A stretch of 64,000 nt of DNA from Ruegeria haliotis (lineage in GTDB: Bacteria; Pseudomonadota; Alphaproteobacteria; Rhodobacterales; Rhodobacteraceae). Where the stretch lies: contig NZ_JABXWT010000003.1 in assembly GCF_013377785.1 (NCBI RefSeq), positions 302,958-366,957 on the forward strand, in the 5' to 3' direction. Both the position numbers and the translations under genes were made by a program. How positions within the stretch are numbered: the first letter of the stretch is position 1; each line of letters begins with the position of its first letter. The notes beneath the pieces are model-generated. The model did no database searches, was not told the origin of the DNA, and worked only from the letters and a program-made list of their open reading frames with translations. Of the stretch, positions 1-9,573 are shown one piece after another.

Positions 1-1037
<1,037 letters not shown>

Positions 1038-1041
<4 letters not shown>

Positions 1042-1877
1042 GATTTAGGGCCCTTCGTCGGAGCGTGATCCGCAAAGACATGCTCAGCCGCAGGGAAGTT
1101 ACGCGCGCGGACTTCGGCTGCGTATTCCGCGATGGCGGCTTCGGCCAACGGACCAAGATCGGCATAACGTTTGACGAATTTTGGCTTGAAGGCGGTAAAA
1201 AAGCCCAGCATGTCGTCCACCACCAGAATTTGCCCGTCACACCCGGCAGAGGCACCGATGCCGATCGTCGGGATTGCGATGCCGGCGGTGATCTGGTCGG
1301 CCAGACCCTGCGGAACCTTCTCTAACACGACGGAAAACGCACCTGCTTCGGTCACGGCATGGGCATCGGCCAGTACGGCCTCGGCCTGCTCGTCGCGGCC
1401 CTGTACCTTGTAGCCACCCAGTGTGTTGATCGATTGCGGTGTCAGGCCGATATGGGCCATGACCGGGATGCCGCGCTTGACCAGAAAGCGGATGGTGTCG
1501 GCCATCTCGACCCCGCCCTCAAGTTTCACCGCACCGGCGCCGGTTTCCGCCATCAAATGGGCCGCGTTGCGGAACGCCTGTTCCGGGCTTTCTTCGTAAC
1601 TGGCAAAGGGCATGTCGATGACCATCATGGCCGCTTCCAGCCCACGGGCCACGGCTTGTCCGTGCAGGATCATCATCTCCATTGTCACGCCAAGGGTCGA
1701 GGACAGGCCGTGCAGCACCATGCCTACGCTGTCGCCAACCAAAACAAAGTCGCAGTGATTGTCCATCAACCGGGCCATGGGCGTTGTATAGGCGGTCAGG
1801 CTGACCAGAGGGTCGTCTCCCTTTCGGGCGCGGATATCCTCGGCGTTTGGGGCTTTTTTGCGGGCTGTGGCGCTCAT
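1038..1877 (-). CDS. panB: 3-methyl-2-oxobutanoate hydroxymethyltransferase
   Basis: PanB transfers a hydroxymethyl group from 5,10-methylene-tetrahydrofolate to alpha-ketoisovalerate to make ketopantoate, the first committed step of pantothenate synthesis. The 279-residue protein has the family's metal/substrate loop ([12 protein letters not shown]), VKLEGG and [17 protein letters not shown] motifs. An in-frame extension runs to 1973, but I chose the ATG at 1877 because AGGAG lies five bases upstream and the protein then begins at the usual family N-terminus. It is the first gene of panBC; binding-protein gene 2048 diverges from it. Confidence 0.95.
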
Positions 1878-2002
1878 GATCGCTCCTGCGGGGTTCATGT
1901 TGCAGTGCGGCATAGCAGATCGCATGAGGTCATAGAAACCCCGGTTGCGCGAACATTTCCTTGAATGACCCAAGGTTTACAGTGAGATTATTGAAAGAGG
2001 GA

Positions 2003-2018
2003 CCCGCAGAATAGCGGG
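2003..2018 (+). promoter_or_regulatory. Small hairpin in the leader of the ABC operon
   Basis: CCCGC (2003-2007) and GCGGG (2014-2018) can pair around a six-base loop, about 30 bases before the ATG at 2048. The stem is only five pairs, so any role in mRNA folding or processing is a guess. Confidence 0.25.
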
Positions 2019-2047
2019 CGATCCCATTTCAGCGGGGAGAGAATCTC

Positions 2048-3535
2048 ATGACAAAGCAGACGTTTCGGACTTTTGCTTCGGTGCTGGCGCTAGGCGCCAG
2101 CGTTCTGGCGGGCCAGGCTTTTGCCAAATCCGACATCAAGATCGCGATGCAGCTGGAACCGCCGCATCTGGACCCGACCAGCGCCGCCGCGCAGGCCATC
2201 GATTCGGTGGTCTACACCAATGTGTTCGAAGGCCTGACCCGCTTTATGGGTGACGGCTCGGTCGTGCCGGGATTGGCAGAAAGCTGGGAGATCTCGGATG
2301 ACGGCACCGTCTATACATTCAAACTACGGGATGGCGTGACCTTCCACGACGGCACGGTGATGGATGCCGAGGATGTCAAGTTCAGTCTTGATCGCGCCAT
2401 AGCCGAAGACAGCGCCAACGCGCAGAAAGCCCTGTTTGCCGGAATTGAAAGCGTCGAGGTTGTCGATCCGCTGACCGCTAAGGTCACCTTGTCGGAGCCG
2501 AACGGAAATTTCTTGTTCAACATGGCCTGGGGTGATGCCGTGATTGTTGCGCCCGAGAGCATTGATAACATCAAGACCAACCCGGTCGGAACTGGCGCAT
2601 TCACCTTTGGCAACTGGGTTCAGGGCGATAGCATTACCTTGAACCGCAACCCCAATTATTGGGGCGATGAGCCCGCGTTAGAGACTGCAGCATTCAAATT
2701 CATCTCGGACCCCACGGCTGCCTTCGCCGCGATGATGGCCGAAGATGTCGACGTGTTCGACAACTTCCCGGCGCCGGAAAACCTGCCTCAGTTCGAGGCG
2801 GATCCGCGGTTTCAGGTGCTGGTCGGCTCGACCGAGGGTGAGACGATCTTGTCCACCAACAACATGCAACCGCCGTTTGACGACATCCGTGTGCGCCAGG
2901 CGCTGGCCCATGCCATTGATCGTAAGGCCATCATTGACGGGGCGATGTTTGGTTATGGCACACCTATCGGTACCCATTTCGCACCGCACAACCCGGCCTA
3001 TGTAGATCTAACCGGAGAGTCCGCCTATGACCCTGAAAAAGCCAAAGAGTTGTTGGCAGAGGCCGGGTTTGCGGACGGGTTCGAGACTACGTTGCATCTG
3101 CCACCTCCATCTTACGCCCGTCGCGGTGGGGAAATCATCGCGGCGCAACTGGCCGAAGTTGGCATCACGGCCGAGATCATCAATGTAGAATGGGCGCAGT
3201 GGTTGGAATCGGTGTTCAACGGCAAGGATTTCGGCCTGACCATCGTCAGCCATACCGAACCGATGGATATCGGGATCTATGCGCGACCCGACTACTATTT
3301 CCAGTATGACAGCACCGATATGCAGGCGTTGATGGACACGCTGAACACGACCACCGACCCGGAAGAGCGGGCAAAACTTCTGGGTGATGCGCAGCGCCTG
3401 ATCTCGAACGATTATGTCAACGGATATCTGTTCCAACTGGCCAAGTTGGGTGTGGCCAAGGCCGGCGTGCAGGGCCTTTGGAAAAACGCACCCACCGCTG
3501 CAATTGATCTGACGGTGATCCACTGGTCCGAGTGA
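2048..3535 (+). CDS. ABC importer periplasmic binding protein, peptide (SBP family 5) type
   Basis: This 495-residue solute-binding protein begins with a clear signal peptide (positive start, hydrophobic stretch to about residue 24, AFA cleavage). The mature part has the layout of DppA/OppA-type proteins: a YTNVFEGLTRF segment, YTFKLRDGVTFHDG near residues 87-100, GTGAFTF, and VRQALAHAIDRKAI near 280-293. Such proteins deliver di- or oligopeptides, nickel or glycosides; the ligand cannot be read from sequence. GGGGAGA precedes the ATG. It heads an operon with a channel-like protein, two permeases, a double ATPase and an aldehyde dehydrogenase. Confidence 0.92.
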   Translation: MTKQTFRTFASVLALGASVLAGQAFAKSDIKIAMQLEPPHLDPTSAAAQAIDSVVYTNVFEGLTRFMGDGSVVPGLAESWEISDDGTVYTFKLRDGVTFHDGTVMDAEDVKFSLDRAIAEDSANAQKALFAGIESVEVVDPLTAKVTLSEPNGNFLFNMAWGDAVIVAPESIDNIKTNPVGTGAFTFGNWVQGDSITLNRNPNYWGDEPALETAAFKFISDPTAAFAAMMAEDVDVFDNFPAPENLPQFEADPRFQVLVGSTEGETILSTNNMQPPFDDIRVRQALAHAIDRKAIIDGAMFGYGTPIGTHFAPHNPAYVDLTGESAYDPEKAKELLAEAGFADGFETTLHLPPPSYARRGGEIIAAQLAEVGITAEIINVEWAQWLESVFNGKDFGLTIVSHTEPMDIGIYARPDYYFQYDSTDMQALMDTLNTTTDPEERAKLLGDAQRLISNDYVNGYLFQLAKLGVAKAGVQGLWKNAPTAAIDLTVIHWSE

Positions 3536-3541
3536 ACCTGC

Positions 3542-3566
3542 GCCGGGGCTGCGACGCAGCCCCGGC
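3542..3566 (+). promoter_or_regulatory. GC-rich stem-loop after the binding-protein gene
   Basis: GCCGGGGCTG (3542-3551) pairs perfectly with CAGCCCCGGC (3557-3566) around CGACG, seven bases after the binding-protein stop. No uninterrupted T run follows, so it is more likely an mRNA 3'-end stabiliser or partial attenuator than a full terminator. Such elements commonly keep binding protein in excess over membrane components; that role is inferred. Confidence 0.6.
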
Positions 3567-3594
3567 CTATGGATTCTTTTGAGTAGGATTGAAC

Positions 3595-4665
3595 ATGAAA
3601 TTGGCCCGCGCAATCTGTCTGATTGGTCTGGTCGCTAGTCTGGCTGCCATCTGGGGTGGGCAGTCGCAGGCGCAAAACGTGCTTGGTGGAGGGATTGAGA
3701 CGCTGGTCGGCACGCCGGAGAACCCGCTCGACGTTGGCATCGGTATCAAGATCGACCAGATCACCAGCGTCGACCAGAAGGCCGAGAACTATGGCGCTGT
3801 AGTCATTCTGCGCGCTGAATGGGCCGACCCGGCGCTGGCCTTCGACCCCGAAGAGTTTGGGCGCGACATTCGGGTCTTCAACCCATCGGCACTGGTTGAG
3901 CATGCGACGGATATCGGGGCAGTGGTGCCCGCCTTTGTCATTCACAATCAACAATCCAACAAATGGATCCACGAATCCGCGGCGTCTCTGCGCTCGGACG
4001 GGCGTGTTTTTTACGTCGAGAAATCCTCGCTGACGTTACAAGCCCCTTATTTTGATTTTCGAAACTACCCCTTCGACACGCAGGAATTTCATTTCGATAT
4101 CGTCTCGGTGTTTCCGTCCGACTACGTATCTTACTATCCGCTGAACGAGCTTTCCGGCCTCGGTGATCTTCTGGGCGAAGAAGAGTGGATTTTGCAAAAT
4201 GACAGACTGGAGACATCTCAGGTCATCGGTTTGTCGGGTCGGGAAAGCGATCAGGTTGCGTTGGTTTTCGAAGGCAAGCGGCATCTGACATACTATGTCA
4301 TTCGGGTATTTCTGCCGATGCTGGTGCTGGTCAGCGTGGGTTGGGCCCTGTTCTTTCTGGATGAATACCGTAGGCGGATTGAGATTGCCGGCGGTAACCT
4401 GTTGGTCTTTGTGGCCTTCAACTGGGCGATATCCGCAGACCTGCCAAAGCTGGGTTACCTGACATTTCTGGATTTCATCCTGCAATGTATGTTCCTGATG
4501 ACCGGGGCGCTGATCGTTTTCAACGTCGCATTGCGAAGGCTGAAGGTATCCGGCAGGGAAGGGACGGCGAGAAAGCTGGACAATTACGCAATCAAATGGA
4601 TCTATCCGCTGGGTTACGCGGCCATCGTTGGCTATGCGGTTTTTGCCTATCTGTTGGTGCCTTAG
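3595..4665 (+). CDS. Pentameric ligand-gated ion channel (pro-loop receptor) homologue
   Basis: A 356-residue protein with a signal peptide (1-27), an extracellular beta-sandwich domain (about 45-230) and four membrane segments (about 232-255, 262-281, 290-313, 334-354). Hallmarks of the Cys-loop superfamily are visible: the pro-loop FDFRNYPFDTQ at 153-163 (without flanking cysteines, as in bacteria), a proline in M1 (FLP, 239-241) and the M2-M3 turn DLPKLGYLT (282-290), which resembles the bacterial channel GLIC. Start is the ATG at 3595, with AGGA six bases upstream; a TTG at 3589 is the alternative. It lies inside a peptide-type ABC operon, suggesting a linked ligand; ion selectivity and ligand are unknown. 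Confidence 0.88.
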   Translation: MKLARAICLIGLVASLAAIWGGQSQAQNVLGGGIETLVGTPENPLDVGIGIKIDQITSVDQKAENYGAVVILRAEWADPALAFDPEEFGRDIRVFNPSALVEHATDIGAVVPAFVIHNQQSNKWIHESAASLRSDGRVFYVEKSSLTLQAPYFDFRNYPFDTQEFHFDIVSVFPSDYVSYYPLNELSGLGDLLGEEEWILQNDRLETSQVIGLSGRESDQVALVFEGKRHLTYYVIRVFLPMLVLVSVGWALFFLDEYRRRIEIAGGNLLVFVAFNWAISADLPKLGYLTFLDFILQCMFLMTGALIVFNVALRRLKVSGREGTARKLDNYAIKWIYPLGYAAIVGYAVFAYLLVP

Positions 4666-4705
4666 GTGCTGGACCCGTCCCCTATGCAACCTTAACGTAT
4701 CGGTA

Positions 4706-5653
4706 ATGCTACGCTATTCGCTTAAACGCCTGATCTCTTTGATCCTCAGCCTCGCTGTCGCCTCGGTGGTGATTTTTACGGTGATCGAGGTTGCCCCGGG
4801 GGATCCGGCGACCTTCATGCTGGGGGTGAACGCGCAGCCCGATACACTGGCGGCGCTTCGGGCCGAGCTTGGGTTGGACGCCTCGAAGCTACAGCGATAT
4901 GTCGATTGGGTCGGTGGGATGCTGACGGGGGATTTTGGCACCTCGTACACTTATCGCACACCGGTGTCGCAGATGATCGCGGATCGTATGTGGGTGTCTC
5001 TGCCGCTGGCGCTTTATGCGCTGACGCTGTCCACATTGATTGCCTTTCCGGCGGGGATCTATGCGGCTGCGCGACGCGGCAAACCGGGTGATCTGGCAGT
5101 AATGGGCGCAACGCAGCTGGGCATTGCGGTGCCGAATTTCTGGTTCGCCATGATGCTGGTGCTGATCTTTGCCATCAACCTGCGCTGGTTTAATGCCGGT
5201 GGCTTTGCGGGTTGGGACAACGGACTTTGGACCGGGTTGCAATCCCTGACATTGCCCGCCATCGCGCTGGCGCTGCCGCAGGCCGCGATCCTTGCCCGTG
5301 TCATGCGTTCGGCCCTGTTGGACATCCTGGGCGAAGATTTCATGCGCACCGCCCGCGCCAAGGGCCTGTCCCGTCGTCAGGCGCTGTGGCGGCACGGGAT
5401 GCGCAACGCGCTGATCCCGGTGCTGACCATCATCGGGTTGCAATTCTCCTTCTTGCTGGCCGGGTCGATTATCATCGAACAGGTGTTCTATCTGCCCGGC
5501 CTGGGCCGGTTGGTGTTTCAGGCGATCTCGGCCCGGGATCTGATTGTGGTGGAGTCGGTGGTCATGCTGCTGGTCTTTGCCGTGATCACCGTGAATTTCC
5601 TAGTCGACCTGGCCTATGCCGCTGTCGATCCAAGGTTGAGGAGCCGGACATGA
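4706..5653 (+). CDS. ABC importer inner-membrane permease, DppB/OppB type
   Basis: A 315-residue permease with about six membrane helices. It starts MLRYSLKRL with the VAPGDPATFMLG segment typical of DppB-like proteins, and carries the EAA loop that contacts the ATPase near residues 212-235 (RTARAKGLSRRQALWRHGMRN). It forms half of the translocation pore with the next gene. The reading frame is open to 4628, inside the channel gene, but the ATG at 4706 gives the normal family N-terminus. No strong Shine-Dalgarno is visible, so coupling to upstream translation is possible. Its end overlaps the next start by ATGA. Confidence 0.92.
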   Translation: MLRYSLKRLISLILSLAVASVVIFTVIEVAPGDPATFMLGVNAQPDTLAALRAELGLDASKLQRYVDWVGGMLTGDFGTSYTYRTPVSQMIADRMWVSLPLALYALTLSTLIAFPAGIYAAARRGKPGDLAVMGATQLGIAVPNFWFAMMLVLIFAINLRWFNAGGFAGWDNGLWTGLQSLTLPAIALALPQAAILARVMRSALLDILGEDFMRTARAKGLSRRQALWRHGMRNALIPVLTIIGLQFSFLLAGSIIIEQVFYLPGLGRLVFQAISARDLIVVESVVMLLVFAVITVNFLVDLAYAAVDPRLRSRT

Positions 5654-6465
5654 GCCGCAATTTGATCCTCGGCCTGTGTCTGTCGTCGCTGGTTCTGTTG
5701 GCCGCGCTGATCTCTTTTGTCTGGACGCCGTACAGCCATGCTGCGCTGAATATCCCGGCCAAGTTGCAGACTCCCAGCCTGCAGCATTGGTTTGGTACAG
5801 ATCATTTTGGGCGCGACATGTTTTCCATGATCATGGTCGGCGCACGTACTTCGATTGCCGTGGCAACGGTGGCTGTGGGTATCGGAATGACGCTGGGCGT
5901 GCCCTTGGGACTAACTGCCGCCGCGCGAAAGGGATCGTGGCTGGACGAGGTGATCATGCGCGGCAATGATATGGTCTTTGCCTTCCCGTCGCTGGTCATC
6001 GCCATCCTGATCACGGCGGTGTTCGGAGCGGGGGCGATCAACGCCATCATTGCCATCGGTATCTTCAATATCCCCGTTTTCGCCCGCATCACCCGCGGCG
6101 CGGCCCTATCCCTGTGGGAGCGTGAGTTCATCCTCGCGGCCCGTGTTTCGGGCAAGGGGGCAGCAAGGATTTCGGCCGAGCATATTTTGCCCAATGTGGC
6201 CAATCTTCTGATCGTGCAGGGAACCATTCAGTTCTCGCTGGGGATACTGGCCGAGGCCGGTTTGTCGTATGTCGGTCTGGGCGCGCAACCTCCGACGCCA
6301 AGCTGGGGGCGGATGCTGGCCGATGCACAGACAATGGTCAGTTTTGCCCCGCATTTGGCTCTGATTCCGGGATTTGCCATCATCGTGACGGTGTTGGGTC
6401 TGAACTTGCTGGGGGATGGGCTGCGTGACTGGCTGGACCCTCGTATCAGGGTGGCCCGCGCATGA
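5650..6465 (+). CDS. ABC importer inner-membrane permease, DppC/OppC type
   Basis: A 271-residue partner permease. After an N-terminal helix comes the HWFGTDHFGRDMFS motif (about residues 45-58), diagnostic of DppC-like subunits, then the EAA loop (LAARVSGKGAARISAEHILPN, about 160-180). The extra in-frame stretch back to 5212 overlaps the upstream permease and is not coding. Both ends overlap neighbours by four bases (5650-5653 and 6462-6465), so permeases and ATPase are translationally coupled. The family is certain; the substrate is not. Confidence 0.93.
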   Translation: MSRNLILGLCLSSLVLLAALISFVWTPYSHAALNIPAKLQTPSLQHWFGTDHFGRDMFSMIMVGARTSIAVATVAVGIGMTLGVPLGLTAAARKGSWLDEVIMRGNDMVFAFPSLVIAILITAVFGAGAINAIIAIGIFNIPVFARITRGAALSLWEREFILAARVSGKGAARISAEHILPNVANLLIVQGTIQFSLGILAEAGLSYVGLGAQPPTPSWGRMLADAQTMVSFAPHLALIPGFAIIVTVLGLNLLGDGLRDWLDPRIRVARA

Positions 6466-8060
6466 GTTTGCTGCAGATCGAAAACCTGTCGCTGGCTATT
6501 CACGGTGTGGACATCTTAAGGGATGTCAGCCTGTCCATCGATCCGGGACAGATTGTGGCGGTGACCGGCGAAAGCGGGTCGGGCAAATCGATGACCGCTT
6601 TGACCGTGATGCAACTGCAACCCAACGGTGCTGTGGCCGAAGGGTCGGTTCTGTTGGACGGGCAGGAACTGCTGAATCACCCTGAGGCCGAGATGTGTCG
6701 TCTGCGCGGCGCTTCGATCGGTATGGTGTTTCAGGAACCGATGACTGCCTTGAACCCGGTCAAGACAATTGGCGATCAGGTGATGGAAACGATCCTGATC
6801 CACAAGGCAATGCCGCGGAACCAGGCACGGGACCGCACACAAGAAGTGCTGACCCGCGTCGGCCTGCCAGTCGACAGGCTCCCGCTGTCGCGCTATCCGC
6901 ATGAGCTGTCTGGTGGTCAACGACAGCGCGTTGTGATCGCAATGGCCATTGCCTTGCGTCCCAAGCTGTTGATCGCGGATGAGCCGACCACGGCATTGGA
7001 TGTCACCACCCAAGCGCAGATCCTTGATCTGCTCAAGGGGCTGGTTACGGAATATGGTATGGGGCTGCTGATGATCACGCATGATCTGGCGGTTGTCTCA
7101 GAAATGGCCGACCAGATTGTCGTGATGCGCCGGGGCGAAGTGGTCGAGGCTGACGCTACGGCTGATCTGCTGCGCAACATGCAGCATCCATATACCCGCA
7201 TGTTGTTCGAAGCATCTGGTCACCACGTCATTCTGCCAGAGGTCCCGCAGACATACCCGCTGCTTGAGGTCGCGAACGTGGTTCGCGACTATCGACTGCC
7301 ACGTAAACGCCTGTTCGACGCGCCGGGTCAGCATCGCGCTGTCGATCAGGTGAGTTTCACACTCAATAAAGGCGAACGTCTGGGGTTGGTCGGTGAATCT
7401 GGATGTGGAAAATCGACCCTAACACGCGCAATTCTTGGGTTGGAAGAGATACAGCAGGGTGAAATTCTGCTTGATGGTCAGCCGGTTTTTTCCAGCCACA
7501 AACCCAATCTGGACGTGCGGCGCAGAATGCAGGTGGTGTTCCAGGACCCGTTTGGCAGTTTCAACCCCCGCCATCGCGTCGCGCGTTTGATCACCGAACC
7601 GTTTCATCTGCTAAATACTCCTCCCACCGGATCAGACCGGCAGGATCGTGTGGCCGAGATATTAAAGGCCGTGGGGCTCCGTGCTGACGATGCGACCAAG
7701 TATATCCACGAATTCTCGGGCGGGCAGCGTCAGCGCATTGCAATCGCCCGGGCGCTGATCATCCGACCCGAACTGATCCTGTTTGACGAGGCGGTCTCGG
7801 CCCTTGATGTCTCGGTCCGGGCGCAGATTCTGGATCTGCTGGCCGAGTTGTGCGCGGCTTATGATCTGACCTATTTGTTCATCAGCCACGATCTGAGCGT
7901 TGTTCGCACAATTACCGATCGGGTGTTGGTGATGCAGGCCGGGCAGATCGTCGAACAGGGCGAGACCGAGCATGTCTTTGGCGACCCGCAGCATTCTTAC
8001 ACGAGGGCATTAATTGCTGCCGCGCCTCAACTGCCTGAAATCGGCAAAGGTGCCGCATAA
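6462..8060 (+). CDS. Double ATP-binding subunit of the peptide-type ABC importer (DppD-DppF fusion)
   Basis: A 532-residue cytoplasmic protein with two complete ATPase domains. Domain 1 has Walker A GESGSGKS at 36-43, signature LSGGQRQ near 149-155 and Walker B LLIADEP near 169-175. Domain 2 has Walker A GESGCGKS at 311-318, signature FSGGQRQ near 418-424 and Walker B LILFDEA near 438-444. Single-chain fusions of the two ATPases are common in alphaproteobacteria. It powers import through the two adjacent permeases. All key residues look intact. Confidence 0.95.
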   Translation: MSLLQIENLSLAIHGVDILRDVSLSIDPGQIVAVTGESGSGKSMTALTVMQLQPNGAVAEGSVLLDGQELLNHPEAEMCRLRGASIGMVFQEPMTALNPVKTIGDQVMETILIHKAMPRNQARDRTQEVLTRVGLPVDRLPLSRYPHELSGGQRQRVVIAMAIALRPKLLIADEPTTALDVTTQAQILDLLKGLVTEYGMGLLMITHDLAVVSEMADQIVVMRRGEVVEADATADLLRNMQHPYTRMLFEASGHHVILPEVPQTYPLLEVANVVRDYRLPRKRLFDAPGQHRAVDQVSFTLNKGERLGLVGESGCGKSTLTRAILGLEEIQQGEILLDGQPVFSSHKPNLDVRRRMQVVFQDPFGSFNPRHRVARLITEPFHLLNTPPTGSDRQDRVAEILKAVGLRADDATKYIHEFSGGQRQRIAIARALIIRPELILFDEAVSALDVSVRAQILDLLAELCAAYDLTYLFISHDLSVVRTITDRVLVMQAGQIVEQGETEHVFGDPQHSYTRALIAAAPQLPEIGKGAA

Positions 8061-8106
8061 AAAATACCGTTTGACCTTTAATTAGAGCCAAAAAATGGAG
8101 CGACCT

Positions 8107-9558
8107 ATGACTAGCCCACTCTGGTTTGATCCCAGTCTCTGTTTGATTGATGGTGCATGGAGTCCGCCCCTATCAGGTCAGAACCTGCCGCTGATCAACC
8201 CGTCCGACGGGTCGGAACTCTGTTGGATCGCGCGGGGCGGAAAGCCCGACATTGACGCCGCCGTCAAAGCAGCGCGATCCGCGCGGGAAGGCGACTGGGG
8301 TCGCATGACCGCGCTGGAGAGAGGGCGTATCCTCAGCCGGCTTGGTCAATTGGTGTTGGACCGCGTGGATGATCTGGCGCTGCTTGAGGCGATGGATGTC
8401 GGCAAGCCATTGACGCAGGCCCGGGCCGATGCCGTGGCGCTGGCGCGGTATTGCGAATTCTACGGTGGGGCGGCGGACAAGGTGATGGGCGAGACCATTC
8501 CTTATCTGGATGGCTATACCGTCTATACCCTGCGCGAACCGCATGGGGTGACGGGCCATATCGTGCCGTGGAACTATCCGATGCAGATCATTGGCCGCTC
8601 GGTCGGGGCGGCATTGGCTATGGGCAATGCCTGCGTATTGAAACCGGCAGAAGAGGCGTGCCTGACCGCGCTGGCCTTTGCGCATCTTGCGTTTGAAGCG
8701 GGTCTGCCATCCGGCGCGCTGAATGTTGTACCCGGATTGGGGGCCGAGGCGGGCGCGGCCCTGGCAGGGCATCCGGGCGTCGATCACATCTCTTTCACCG
8801 GATCGGTTGCCACCGGGGCGCTGGTCCAACAGGCAGCGGGGCGCAACGTGGTGCCCGTGACGCTGGAGTTGGGGGGCAAATCCCCGCAACTGGTCTTTGA
8901 CGATGCTGATCTTGATGCGGCTCTGCCATTTCTGGTGAATGCAGGTATACAGAATGCGGGGCAGACATGTTCGGCATCCTCGCGCATTCTGGTGCAGCGC
9001 GGTGTGTACGAGCAGGTCAAATCACGTATGGCCGACGCTTATGGTCAGTTGACGGTCGGTCCCGCAGTGGCGGATTTGCGGCTCGGCCCTTTGATTTCCA
9101 GCAGGCAGAAAGAGATTGTTGCAGGGTTCCTGGAAAAGGGGGCGGACCTGACGATTACCGCGCAGGGCAAAATTATCGACGATGCGCCGACGGCGGGCGC
9201 ATATGTGAAGCCTACGCTATTCTCAGAAGTGCCCCCCGATCATGTGCTGGCGCAGGATGAAATCTTCGGTCCTGTTCAGGTATTGATTCCCTTCGAAACT
9301 GAAAAAGAGGCTCTAACATTGGCCAATAACACCGATTACGGCCTGGTGGCCAGCATTTGGACTTGCGACGGGGCACGGCAAATGCGGCTGGCGAAACGAC
9401 TGCGTTCGGGTCAGGTGTTCATCAACAACTACGGCGCCGGCGGCGGTGTCGAACTGCCATTCGGAGGGGTTGGAAAATCCGGTCATGGCCGCGAAAAGGG
9501 GTTCGAAGCGTTGTATGGGTTCTCGCAGCTCAAGACGGTAGCTGCTTACCATGGCTAG
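8107..9558 (+). CDS. Aldehyde dehydrogenase, NAD(P)-dependent
   Basis: A 483-residue aldehyde dehydrogenase oxidising an aldehyde to its acid. The nucleotide-binding PWNYPMQ, the general base in VTLELGGKSP and the catalytic cysteine in GQTCSASSR are all present, and length is normal. I start it at 8107 because GGAG lies six bases upstream; the longer frame from 8095 lacks a site. It follows the ABC operon by 46 bases on the same strand, so it may process the imported compound. It resembles betaine- or aminobutyraldehyde dehydrogenases, but the substrate cannot be fixed. Confidence 0.9.
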   Translation: MTSPLWFDPSLCLIDGAWSPPLSGQNLPLINPSDGSELCWIARGGKPDIDAAVKAARSAREGDWGRMTALERGRILSRLGQLVLDRVDDLALLEAMDVGKPLTQARADAVALARYCEFYGGAADKVMGETIPYLDGYTVYTLREPHGVTGHIVPWNYPMQIIGRSVGAALAMGNACVLKPAEEACLTALAFAHLAFEAGLPSGALNVVPGLGAEAGAALAGHPGVDHISFTGSVATGALVQQAAGRNVVPVTLELGGKSPQLVFDDADLDAALPFLVNAGIQNAGQTCSASSRILVQRGVYEQVKSRMADAYGQLTVGPAVADLRLGPLISSRQKEIVAGFLEKGADLTITAQGKIIDDAPTAGAYVKPTLFSEVPPDHVLAQDEIFGPVQVLIPFETEKEALTLANNTDYGLVASIWTCDGARQMRLAKRLRSGQVFINNYGAGGGVELPFGGVGKSGHGREKGFEALYGFSQLKTVAAYHG

Positions 9559-9573
9559 ACCGAGGGTCGATCC

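Noticed and set aside
1878..1973. 32-residue N-terminal extension of panB
   Set aside because: Not family-like, while ATG 1877 has AGGAG at ideal distance.
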